Assembly (NCBI GenBank): GCA_020073345.1
Contig: JAIQFI010000031.1
Span: 1 to 64,000 of the forward strand
Origin: Terriglobia bacterium
GTDB taxonomy: Bacteria > Acidobacteriota > Terriglobia > Bryobacterales > Bryobacteraceae
Length of the DNA stretch: 64,000 nucleotides
Direction: 5' to 3'
Position 1 is the stretch's first letter, and every line of letters starts with the position of its first letter. The notes beneath the pieces are model-generated. The model did not search any database. It was not told where the DNA came from and saw only the letters and a program-made list of their open reading frames with translations. The translations under genes were made by a program, and so were the position numbers. Of the stretch, positions 9,665 to 18,434 are shown one piece after another.

Positions 9665-10575
9665 GCCAGTACCTCTTGCTCGCTCAGCGAGAATCCGTTC
9701 AGAAAAGCTGCTCCCGTCATCCGTTTCTTCCCCTCAAGCTGGACCTCCAGCAATTCAATCGCTCCTCCCTTGCATCCCGCGTACAGCTTTTTCCCAACCA
9801 CCTCCAGGTGGCCGGCCTGAAACGAGCCTTCAGCCTGTTTCGCCTTCCAAATGTGAAACCGCTGCCCACGTAGCGATCCATAGCATCCCGGCCACGGCAC
9901 CAGCCCCCGTACGCGATTCACGATCTCTCCCGCACTCATCGACCAGTCGATCCGCCCATCTTCCTTTTTCAATATCGGAGCATACGACGCCCGGGTCTCA
10001 TCCTGCTTCTCGGGCACGATCGTCGGCAACTCTTCCAGCGTCCGCACCAGTAAATCAGCGCCCGCGACCGCCAGCCTCTCGCCCAACTCCACCGCGGTCT
10101 CCTCGGGCCCGATCTCCGTCTCCCACTTCAGCAGCGTGTCGCCGGTATCCAGACCCGCGTCGATCTTCATCGTCGTCACGCCGGTGCGCGTTTCTCCGCG
10201 CGCGATGGCCCACTGGATCGGCGCGGCACCGCGGTACTTCGGCAGCAGCGACGCGTGAACGTTGATGATCCCCTTCGGCGGAATGTCGAGAATCGCTTGA
10301 GGAATAATCTGTCCGTACCCCACCACCACCATCGCTTCCGGAGCCAGCGCCCGCAGTTGCTCGACCACTTCCGGCCGCCGCACTCGCTCCGGCTGACGGA
10401 CAGGCAAGCCCAGCCGCAGCGCCGCTTCCTTCACCGGCGGCATTGCATCTTTCTGTCCTCGCCCCTTTGGCCGATCCGGCTGCGTGAACACGGCGATTAC
10501 CTCGTGTCCCACTGCCACGATGCGCTCCAGCGTCGGCACCGCGAAAACCGGCGTACCCATGAACACCAGCCTCAT
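9661..10575 (-). CDS. fmt: Methionyl-tRNA formyltransferase
   Basis: MRLVFMGTPVFAVPTLE..., NVHASLLPKYRGAAPIQWAI; ORF track starts at 10623 but Met at 10575 fits the family and excludes translated heptamer repeat. Confidence 0.95.
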   Translation of the reverse strand: MRLVFMGTPVFAVPTLERIVAVGHEVIAVFTQPDRPKGRGQKDAMPPVKEAALRLGLPVRQPERVRRPEVVEQLRALAPEAMVVVGYGQIIPQAILDIPPKGIINVHASLLPKYRGAAPIQWAIARGETRTGVTTMKIDAGLDTGDTLLKWETEIGPEETAVELGERLAVAGADLLVRTLEELPTIVPEKQDETRASYAPILKKEDGRIDWSMSAGEIVNRVRGLVPWPGCYGSLRGQRFHIWKAKQAEGSFQAGHLEVVGKKLYAGCKGGAIELLEVQLEGKKRMTGAAFLNGFSLSEQEVLA

Positions 10576-10577
10576 GC

Positions 10578-10608
10578 TGGCCCCTGGCCCCTGGCCCCTG
10601 GCGCCTGG
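10578..10608. repeat. Heptanucleotide (TGGCCCC)n short tandem repeat
   Basis: tggcccc tggcccc tggcccc tggcgcc between fmt and def; same unit at 18369-18405. Confidence 0.8.
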
Positions 10609-10609
10609 G

Positions 10610-11125
10610 TCACCCCCATTCATTCGCCTTCTGCAGCTTCCGCACTTTTCGACGGATCAGATCGCGCTTCAGCGGGCTGATGTGGGTTATATACAGCGTC
10701 CCATTCAAGTGATCCGTCTCGTGCAGGAATGCCCGGGCGAGAAGATCCTCCCCGGTCATCTCGAACGCCTTCCCGGTGGCGTCGAACGCGCGCACGGTCA
10801 CTTTCTTCGCTCGCGTTACGGTCTCCCGAAACGTCGGCAGGCTCAGGCAGCCCTCTTCGCCGCTCTGCGACCCCTCCTTGCCGATGATCTCGGGATTGAT
10901 CAGCACCAGCTTTTGTCCTGCATCTTCGCCCACGGTTGTATCGATGACCGCGATCCGCTTGCTGACGCCGATCTGTGGCGCCGCTAGACCCACGCCCTTG
11001 GCCGCGTACATCGACTCAAACATGTCCTCCACCAGCTTGTGCAAGTCCGGTGTATCGAACTCCGTGATGTCCGCCGACTTTTTCTCCAGCACCGGCTGCC
11101 CGTACCTCACAATCGGATAAACCAT
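10610..11125 (-). CDS. def: Peptide deformylase
   Basis: 171 aa; GVGLAAPQIG, EEGCLSLP, HETDHLNG. Confidence 0.96.
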   Translation of the reverse strand: MVYPIVRYGQPVLEKKSADITEFDTPDLHKLVEDMFESMYAAKGVGLAAPQIGVSKRIAVIDTTVGEDAGQKLVLINPEIIGKEGSQSGEEGCLSLPTFRETVTRAKKVTVRAFDATGKAFEMTGEDLLARAFLHETDHLNGTLYITHISPLKRDLIRRKVRKLQKANEWG

Positions 11126-11128
11126 GAT

Positions 11129-12301
11129 TCAGAAATTCTTCACCTGTTCGAGATATCCCTGGTAATTCCGTTTCGTTTCCATCATCGAATCCCCGCCGAA
11201 CTTCTCGAGCGCCGCCTGCGCCAGCACCAGCGCCACCATCGCCTCGCCGCCGACGCCTGCGGCCGGCACCACACATACATCGCTCCGCTCGTAAGCCGCC
11301 GCGACCGCTTCCCGAGTCTCGAAATCCACACTCTCCAGCGGTCTCCGCAGCGTCGAAATCGGCTTGAGAAGTCCCCGCACCACCACGTCCTCGCCGTTGG
11401 TGATCCCGCCCTCCAGGCCTCCGGCGCGATTCGCGCCGCGCGTGAACTTGTGTTGCTCGCCGCTGTAATGGATGGTGTCCTGAACTTTCGATCCGAATGC
11501 CGCCGCGCCCTCGGCCGCGAACCCGATCTCCACGCCCTTCACCGCTTGTAACGAAACGATTGCCTGTGCGAGCTTCCCGTCCAGCCGCGAATCCCAGGTG
11601 ATATGCGATCCCAGTCCCGGCGGAACGCCATGCGCGACCACTTCAAATACGCCGCCTACGGTATCCCCGGTCTTGTAGATCTGATCCACTACGCCCTTCA
11701 TCCGTTGCTCCGCTTCGGCATCCACGCAATTCAGCAGGACCTCGCCGCGCTGGTTGAGCGCCACCAATTCTTCCCACGTCACAGCACGATCCGATCTTTC
11801 GTGCCCCACAGCGATCACGTGGCTCAGTACCCCGATCCCCAGTTCTCCCAGAAATGCCTTCGCCAGCGCTCCTACGGCTACGCGAGCCGTGGTTTCGCGC
11901 GCGCTCGCGCGCTCCAGCACATAGCGGGCATCGTGAAAATTGTACTTGAGCGCGCCTGCCAGATCCGCATGACCGGGCCTTGGCCGCGTCAGCTTCTTCA
12001 GCTTCTCTTCGGATCCCGCGAAATCTTCCACCGGAAGCGCTTCGGTCCAGTTCTTCCAGTCCGCATTGTCGATCACAACGGCCACCGGCGACCCGATGGT
12101 CTTCGAGTGCCGCACCCCGCTCACAATGTGCGCCCGGTCCATCTCGATCTTCATCCGGCCGCCGCGCCCGAAGCCTTGCTGGCGACGCCACAGGTCGCGA
12201 TTAATCACGTCCAGGGACACCGGAACTCCCGCCGGGAGCCCCGTCAGCGTGGCCACCAGGCATTCGCCGTGCGACTCTCCTGCCGTTTCGAAACGTAACA
12301 T
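11129..12301 (-). CDS. aroC: Chorismate synthase
   Basis: 390 aa; GESHG, RPGHADLAGALKY, ERASARETTARVA. Confidence 0.96.
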   Translation of the reverse strand: MLRFETAGESHGECLVATLTGLPAGVPVSLDVINRDLWRRQQGFGRGGRMKIEMDRAHIVSGVRHSKTIGSPVAVVIDNADWKNWTEALPVEDFAGSEEKLKKLTRPRPGHADLAGALKYNFHDARYVLERASARETTARVAVGALAKAFLGELGIGVLSHVIAVGHERSDRAVTWEELVALNQRGEVLLNCVDAEAEQRMKGVVDQIYKTGDTVGGVFEVVAHGVPPGLGSHITWDSRLDGKLAQAIVSLQAVKGVEIGFAAEGAAAFGSKVQDTIHYSGEQHKFTRGANRAGGLEGGITNGEDVVVRGLLKPISTLRRPLESVDFETREAVAAAYERSDVCVVPAAGVGGEAMVALVLAQAALEKFGGDSMMETKRNYQGYLEQVKNF

Positions 12302-12351
12302 GAAGGGAAAGTTTTATGTTAGCAAGGCAACCGATCTGGTCGCCTGACAGA

Positions 12352-12413
12352 GCGCACAGCGCGGGGCGAGCACGCCGACAACACTAGACACCGAGCCCCG
12401 CTGCGTTGTGCGC
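12352..12413. repeat. Imperfect inverted repeat (REP/BIME-like), copy 1
   Basis: GCGCACAGCGCGGGGC ... GCCCCGCTGCGTTGTGCGC; second copy at 18270-18340. Confidence 0.7.
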
Positions 12414-12440
12414 GACTGCAAAGACAGTTAAACTATCTGC

Positions 12441-12977
12441 ATGGCGAAACTAACCACCAGTCTTCTCAGTCTTCTGGCCCTGCTCGCGCTGGCCCTGACC
12501 ATGTTTGCTCAGACCAAGGCTGGCAAGTCCAAAATCCTCCAGCCACAAATGACCCCCGCTGCCGATGGCGGCACCTACAAGCAGCCCATGGGCAAACTCG
12601 GCGAAAAATCGGCCGATCCATGGAGCGCCACCACGCTCGGCGCCTCTGTCGACGGCAAGCCGAATCCGGGTGCCGTGAAAACCGTGGTCGGTGAAATCGT
12701 CGACTTCTCCTGTTACCTCGAAGTCGGCAAACACGGCGACAAGCACCGCGATTGCGCCCAAAAGTGTTTCCGCAACAACCAGCCGATCGGCCTGCTGACG
12801 GAAGACGGCGGACTCTATATGCTCATGGAAGAAGAGCACGATCCGCGCCGTGACGGCATGGGAGTTTTCCGCCAGGCGGCCATCGATCATGCCGGTCACA
12901 TCATGGAAGTTACCGGCACCGCATCGTCCGTCAACGGCTTCAACGCCCTCTACGTGCGTGGATTCCTCAAGAAGTAA
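12441..12977 (+). CDS. Secreted hypothetical protein with Cys cluster
   Basis: 178 aa, signal peptide; VGEIVDFSCYLEVGKHGDKHRDCAQKC. Confidence 0.65.
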   Translation: MAKLTTSLLSLLALLALALTMFAQTKAGKSKILQPQMTPAADGGTYKQPMGKLGEKSADPWSATTLGASVDGKPNPGAVKTVVGEIVDFSCYLEVGKHGDKHRDCAQKCFRNNQPIGLLTEDGGLYMLMEEEHDPRRDGMGVFRQAAIDHAGHIMEVTGTASSVNGFNALYVRGFLKK

Positions 12978-12997
12978 GGCTGCCGTCGCCGTCATAG

Positions 12998-13954
12998 TTG
13001 ATAGCCGGGGTGGCATCGGCGCAAAAGGCTCCTCTGGGCTTGTTGCCCATTCCGTGGCCCGCCGATAATCCTTATTCCGCCGCCAAAGTCGACCTCGGAC
13101 GGCTCCTCTATTTCGACAAGCGCCTGTCCGCGGACAACACGGTTTCCTGCACTACTTGTCACATCCCCGAAAAATGATTCACCGACGGCGCCCCTGTCTC
13201 CACCGGCATCCGAGGACAAAAAGGCGGGCGTAGCGCTCCCACCGTCATCAACCGGGCCTATAGCCTTGCGCAGTTCTGGGACGGCCGCGCACCCACTCTG
13301 GAAGATCAGGCCAAGGGACCCATCGCGAATCCCATCGAGATGGACAACACCCACGAGGCCATGGCCGCGAAGCTGAGTGGCATTCAGGGCTATCGCCCGC
13401 TGTTCCAAAAAGCCTTCGGCTCTCCCGACATCACCATCGACGCCGTCGCCAAGGCCATCGCGACCTTTGAGCGCACCCTGCTCTCAGGCAAATCCGCCTA
13501 CGATCGTTACAAGTCCGGGAAGAAAACGGCGATGACCCCTGCGCAAGTTCGCGGCATGGACGTCTACTTCAACAAGGCCAAGTGCGATCAGTGCCACGAG
13601 GGTGTGAACTTCACTGCGAATGCGTACGTCAACCTCGGCATCGGCACGGATAAACCTAATCCCGATATCGGACGCTTCGAGGTCACCAAGGATCCTGTGG
13701 ATTGGGGCAAATTCAAGACTCCCACTCTTCGCGATATCACGAAGACGGCTCCGTACATGCATGACGGGAGCCTGAAAACGCTGGATGAAGTGGTCGACTT
13801 CTACGACAAGGGTGGCACGCCCAACAAGAACCTGGACGAGAAGATCAAGAAGCTGAATCTTACTGCCGGGCAGAAGTCGGATCTGGTGGAGTTCTTGAAG
13901 GCTCTCGACGGCTCTCCCATCAGCCTCGCCATCCCTACAGCCTTTCCTCAATAA
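12998..13954 (+). pseudogene. Di-heme cytochrome c peroxidase (MauG/CcpA family) with in-frame TGA at 13175-13177 and no convincing start/signal peptide
   Basis: [55 protein letters not shown]...; second heme KCDQCHEG; the downstream fragment is ORF 13340-13954. Confidence 0.75.
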
Positions 13955-13962
13955 CTCTGAAG

Positions 13963-13989
13963 GTAGGGCAGGCGATCTTGTCGCCTGCC
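13963..13989. repeat. Hairpin sharing the GTAGGGCAGG start of the two-hairpin repeat; possible terminator
   Basis: gtaGGGCAGGCGAtcttgTCGCCTGCCa. Confidence 0.5.
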
Positions 13990-14081
13990 AAGATAAGAAA
14001 AAAATGAGCCGCGCTATGGCAGGCGCGGCTCTGTTCGTTCGAATCGCCGATAGTCTGGCGTTTTCGCAGAAAAGCTCTGTT

Positions 14082-14277
14082 CTAGGGCGTCTTACTCAAC
14101 ACGGACCCGACTCTGGAAAAAATCTGGCTGAGCGTCGGCCCCACCCACGGCGCCAGCCCGCTCGCTACCAAGAACCACCACCAGGGCACTTACCAAGGCG
14201 TACTCGATCATGTCCTGCCCGCGTTGATCAACCCAGAGGCGCCTCGCCCACCGGTGTATGGTCCCCATGGTCATCAT
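14082..14277 (-). pseudogene. Flp/Fap-type pilin, apparently frameshifted
   Basis: RGQDMIEYALVSALVVVL pilin signature, then after a 1-nt shift VASGLAPWVGPTLSQIFSRVGSVLSKTP* in the other frame. Confidence 0.65.
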
Positions 14278-14418
14278 GATGTTCTCGCGGCGTCAGGTTC
14301 CATAGTGGAGCATTCTGTCCGCAAGGGCAAGAATGAATTGACCGTAACTAAAGCACGGCAAAACCCTTATGCATGTGTATTAGAGTTTTTGCAAGGCACC
14401 GCGACTCCGCGATTCTCC

Positions 14419-15717
14419 TTAGGGATTTGCCTGGGCTGGATATCGGATTACGGTGAAGTTACGCAAAAACACTGAGTCCGAGGTCGTCCCCGCCATTTGC
14501 CCCAGCAGGCTAACCCGGACCGCTTGTGACGTATTCTCGCTCGCTGTGCCAGCATTCACCGCCGAACTCAGTCCGATTCCCCAGGTCTGGGTGTCCCACG
14601 CCTGGCCGCTCCCGTAGATCCCGAAGCTGGTGTGCCCGGCCAGCAAACCTTCGGTCGGGTCTCCTGCTCGTGTTGCGACTGTGGTCCCACCCATCTGCAC
14701 CTCACCGGTGAAACCAGTCGTGGTCCCCACGTGTCCGTATTGAAACTGGACTTCCAGCCGGTCTCCGGCACCCAGTAAACCGGCGGGAATCGTGCAACTA
14801 CCCAACTCGATCAGGGCGGTGCCCGTGGTGCTCGATCCGGTGCTGCTGCACACCACCTGCGGCGACGCGAGCGAGCTCAGCGGATCATTCGGATTCGCGA
14901 ACCGGTAGCTCGCCACCAGCAGGTCCCCGGTTTTTGGGATCGACCCTACGAAGAAGGTGATCGTATTGGTGTTGATCTGATAATCCGAGCCCTGCCGCAT
15001 CAGAAGCCCGTTCCGGTACAGCTCCAGGCTCCCAGCCGGCGACGGTGTTGCTGCCAGCGTGAACACTGTGTTCACTCCGTTCACGGTCCCGCTTGGAACC
15101 TCCCCATCGGCGAAGCTTCCTCCCACGCCCCCTCCTCCTCCCCCGCACGGACCTGAACTGCCGTCGACCCGCACGCAATCTCCCAGGTTCCCCGAAGCTG
15201 CATCCAGCTGCCCGGCTTGATTGATCACCGCCGCCCGCCCGATCCCGAACCCCACGCCTTTCATCGGACGCACCGCAAGCTCGTTCGATAAACCCACGAC
15301 GTCGGCAATCTGTACTGGACTGATAATCGGAGGCGGCCCGATCACAGTTCCCGACGAAACCCGCACATCGCGCACTCGCAGCGAGATCGTGCTGGGCGGT
15401 ACGGCCCAGATCTCCGTGAACTGGTCAATGCCCTGACTGTTGTACGTCACCGCGTACTGCGCTCCAGCCGATGCCGTAGTGGTCGGGACCAATTGCACGC
15501 GCAGCACCCCGTTTACGATCGGTAGCGTCAGGTTCGCCGTGGCGATATTGGATGTATCGCCCGCCAGGAAGCTGTTGTATCTGATGAACATCGTTCCGGT
15601 GAACCGCGCGCCGTCCGCGCGGTAGAGAACATCCTGGACCGACGTCAGCGCCGGTTGTCCCGCCGCTGTTCCAATAGCGCCCGCCACCAGCAGCGCCAGC
15701 CTTCTCCAACTCAGCAT
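14419..15717 (-). CDS. Secreted hypothetical protein, Gly/Ser-rich
   Basis: 432 aa, signal peptide MLSWRRLALLVAGAIGTAAG. Confidence 0.7.
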   Translation of the reverse strand: MLSWRRLALLVAGAIGTAAGQPALTSVQDVLYRADGARFTGTMFIRYNSFLAGDTSNIATANLTLPIVNGVLRVQLVPTTTASAGAQYAVTYNSQGIDQFTEIWAVPPSTISLRVRDVRVSSGTVIGPPPIISPVQIADVVGLSNELAVRPMKGVGFGIGRAAVINQAGQLDAASGNLGDCVRVDGSSGPCGGGGGGVGGSFADGEVPSGTVNGVNTVFTLAATPSPAGSLELYRNGLLMRQGSDYQINTNTITFFVGSIPKTGDLLVASYRFANPNDPLSSLASPQVVCSSTGSSTTGTALIELGSCTIPAGLLGAGDRLEVQFQYGHVGTTTGFTGEVQMGGTTVATRAGDPTEGLLAGHTSFGIYGSGQAWDTQTWGIGLSSAVNAGTASENTSQAVRVSLLGQMAGTTSDSVFLRNFTVIRYPAQANP

Positions 15718-15811
15718 CCGACTCGCCTCCCGTCGGACTCAGTGTCGAGGCAAATGCGCGCAGACAGTGGGAGTCAATGATCCAACGCCCGGATTCAACG
15801 CGAGATAGAGG

Positions 15812-17086
15812 TTATTTGCAGCCGCGAATGACGTCCACGCCCATGTACGGGCGCAAGACTTCGGGCACCACCACGCTGCCATCCGCCTGCTGGTAATTCT
15901 CGATGATCGCCAGCCAGGTCCGCCCCACCGCCAGGCCGCTTCCGTTGAGTGTGTGAACGAACTCGGTCTTGCCTTTCGCTGATTTCCCGCGAATCTGTGC
16001 CCTGCGGGCCTGAAACGCCTCGAAGTTCGAGCACGAGGAAATCTCTTTGTAATCGTTCAGCCCCGGCAGCCACACTTCGATGTCGTAAGTCTTGGCCGAG
16101 CTGAACCCGATATCCCCCGTCGACAGCACTACCGTCCGATACGCCAAGCCGAGCCGCTGCAAAATGTCTTCCGCATCCCGCGTCAGCGATTCCAGCTCTT
16201 CGTAGCTCGACTCTGGCCGTGAGAATTTCACCAGCTCCACTTTCTGGAACTGATGCTGCCGGATGATCCCGCGCACGTCGCGCCCGTACGAGCCCGCTTC
16301 GCTCCGGAAGCACGGCGTATACGCCGTCAGTTTGATCGGCAGCGCATCCATGTCCAGGGTTTCGTTGCGATACAGGTTCGTTACCGGGACCTCGGCCGTC
16401 GGCACCAGGTAGTAATCGGTTCCTTCCAGCTTGAACAGATCCGCCTCGAACTTGGGTAGCTGCCCGGTCCCGTAGAAGCTGTCTTTGTTCGCCATGAACG
16501 GCGGCAGCACCTCGGCGTAGCCGTGCTCTTGGGTGTGCACATCCAGCATGAAATTGATGAGCGCACGCTCCAGCTTCGCGCCCAATCCCATGTACACGGC
16601 GAACCTCGCCCCGGTGATCTTCGCCGCCCGGTCGAAGTCCAGGATTCCCAGCTCCGGCCCCAGGTCCCAGTGCGCCTTCGGTGTGAATGCAAACGTCGGC
16701 GGCGTGCCCCACCGGCGGACCTCGACGTTATCGGCCGCGCTCTTCCCCGCCGGCACCGATTCGTGCGGCGTATTCGGGATCCCCGCCATCAGCTGGCCGA
16801 ACTGCTCGTCCAGCGCCGCCGCCTCGCCGTCCAGCTTGCTGATCAGCTCGCCCATTTCGCGGACCCGCTGCTGCATGTCGGCCGTATCCGCGCCGGTCTT
16901 CTTCAGCTTGCCGATTTCCTGGGACTCGGCATTGCGTTGCGCCTTCAGTTTTTCCGATTCCGCCAGAGCCGCCCGCCGCTGGCTGTCCAGCTCGCGGAAT
17001 GCTTCCATGTCCACGGTGAATCCGCGATCCGCCAGCCTTGCGGCAATGCTGCCGATGTTGTTCCGAAAATATCCGAGATCGTACAT
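15812..17086 (-). CDS. serS: Seryl-tRNA synthetase
   Basis: 424 aa; N-terminal coiled-coil arm, class II motifs ([43 protein letters not shown]). Confidence 0.97.
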   Translation of the reverse strand: MYDLGYFRNNIGSIAARLADRGFTVDMEAFRELDSQRRAALAESEKLKAQRNAESQEIGKLKKTGADTADMQQRVREMGELISKLDGEAAALDEQFGQLMAGIPNTPHESVPAGKSAADNVEVRRWGTPPTFAFTPKAHWDLGPELGILDFDRAAKITGARFAVYMGLGAKLERALINFMLDVHTQEHGYAEVLPPFMANKDSFYGTGQLPKFEADLFKLEGTDYYLVPTAEVPVTNLYRNETLDMDALPIKLTAYTPCFRSEAGSYGRDVRGIIRQHQFQKVELVKFSRPESSYEELESLTRDAEDILQRLGLAYRTVVLSTGDIGFSSAKTYDIEVWLPGLNDYKEISSCSNFEAFQARRAQIRGKSAKGKTEFVHTLNGSGLAVGRTWLAIIENYQQADGSVVVPEVLRPYMGVDVIRGCK

Positions 17087-17090
17087 GTTC

Positions 17091-17137
17091 GTAGGGCAGG
17101 TCTCCAGACCTGCGCGGAGCTTTTAGCTCCGCTCTCC
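17091..17137. repeat. Two-hairpin intergenic repeat, copy B
   Basis: gtagggcaggtctccagacctgcgcggagcttttagctccgctctcc; GCAGGTC-TCCA-GACCTGC and GCGGAGC-TTTTA-GCTCCGC. Confidence 0.75.
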
Positions 17138-18247
17138 GATCGGGATCCACTTCTGCCCGACCGCTGGACCCAGGTACTCCGCCCGCGGCCGGATCAGCCG
17201 GTTGTTGGCGTACTGCTCCAGAATATGCGCCGTCCAGCCCGACATCCTGCTCACCGCGAAAATCGGCGTGAACAGATCCACCGGAATCCCCAGCGAGTAA
17301 TAGGTCGAAGCCGAGTAGAAATCGACGTTGGCGTTCAGATTCTTGGCTTCTTTGATGTACTGCTCGATCTGTTTCGAGATCTGATACAGCTCTTCGTGGC
17401 CCGTGCGCTTGCCCAGCTCTTCGGCCATACCCTTCAGGCTGGTCGCGCGCGGGTCCAGCGTGTGATACACACGATGCCCAAATCCCGGAATCTTGACCTT
17501 GTTGGCCAGTTTGTTCTTGATCATCTCCAGCGCTTTGTCTGCCGTGCCGGCTTCAAGCAGCAGTTTGATCACGTCTTCGTTGGCCCCGCCGTGCAGCGGA
17601 CCTCGCAATGCTCCGATCGCGGCTGTCACAGCCGAGTAGATATCGGAAAGCGTGGCAGCCGTCACCCGCGCCGCGAAGGTTGACGCGTTCAGCTCGTGTT
17701 CGGCGTGCAGGATCAGCGCGACATCGAAGGCTCGTGACATCACTTCATCCGGCTTTTTACCCGTCAGCGTGTAGAGAAAGTTCGCGGCGAAGCCCAGTCT
17801 GGAATCACCAGCCACAACGGGTTGCCCCTTGCGCAACCGATCGAAGGTGGTGACGATGGTCGCCGTCTGCGCCATTAGCTTAACGGCCTTCTGCGCCGCC
17901 GGTTCCGCCTGCACGTTGTTGGGATCGGGATCCGCCAGAGCCAACATCGAAACGGCCGTACGCAACACATGCATCGGCGAGGCTTTCGGAACACTCTTGA
18001 GGAACGCTTCGACTTCCGCCGGTATCGCGCGGTTTGCCACCAGCGCGGCCTTCAGCGCATCGAGCTCGGATTGCTTAGGCAGCCGCCCGTGCCATAGCAA
18101 ATAGACGGTTTCCTCGAACGTGGCATGTTCCGCCAGCGTCTCGATGCGGAAGCCCTGGTAGCTGAGCAATCCCGCGTCGCCGTCGATAAAACACAGCCGC
18201 GATTCGGTCGCGACGATCCCCTCTAATCCCGCACCTGTAACTGGCAT
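17123..18247 (-). CDS. gltA: Citrate synthase
   Basis: LLHGGANEDVIKLL, GFGHRVYHTLDPRA, SGWTAHILEQYANNRLIRPRAEY; internal Met (MPVTGAGLEG) preferred. Confidence 0.93.
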   Translation of the reverse strand: MPVTGAGLEGIVATESRLCFIDGDAGLLSYQGFRIETLAEHATFEETVYLLWHGRLPKQSELDALKAALVANRAIPAEVEAFLKSVPKASPMHVLRTAVSMLALADPDPNNVQAEPAAQKAVKLMAQTATIVTTFDRLRKGQPVVAGDSRLGFAANFLYTLTGKKPDEVMSRAFDVALILHAEHELNASTFAARVTAATLSDIYSAVTAAIGALRGPLHGGANEDVIKLLLEAGTADKALEMIKNKLANKVKIPGFGHRVYHTLDPRATSLKGMAEELGKRTGHEELYQISKQIEQYIKEAKNLNANVDFYSASTYYSLGIPVDLFTPIFAVSRMSGWTAHILEQYANNRLIRPRAEYLGPAVGQKWIPIGERS

Positions 18248-18269
18248 AGTGAAGCTCCATTCTAACAAC

Positions 18270-18340
18270 TGCGCACAGCGCAGGGCGCGCACCTCGATCC
18301 GCTTCACAAATCAGTTTCGGGCCCTGCTGCGTTGTGCGCA
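18270..18340. repeat. Imperfect inverted repeat (REP/BIME-like), copy 2
   Basis: TGCGCACAGCGCAGGGC ... GCCCTGCTGCGTTGTGCGCA; cf. 12352-12413. Confidence 0.7.
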
Positions 18341-18368
18341 ACGAACCTAAGGAGTGGCTCGTTCCAGC

Positions 18369-18405
18369 TGGCCCCTGGCCCCTGGCCCCCGGCCCCCAGC
18401 CCCTG
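18369..18405. repeat. Heptanucleotide (TGGCCCC)n short tandem repeat, second locus
   Basis: tggcccc tggcccc tggcccc cggcccc cagcccc tg. Confidence 0.8.
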
Positions 18406-18434
18406 ATATAAACTTGTTACGGAACATTAGGCGC

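Noticed and set aside
13175-13177. Selenocysteine recoding at the peroxidase TGA
   Set aside because: The site normally carries Gly, no Cys homolog position known to me, and the 5' end is also defective; pseudogene or sequencing error is simpler.
16523-17683. 386 aa plus-strand ORF antisense to serS/gltA
   Set aside because: Shadow frame crossing two confident genes.
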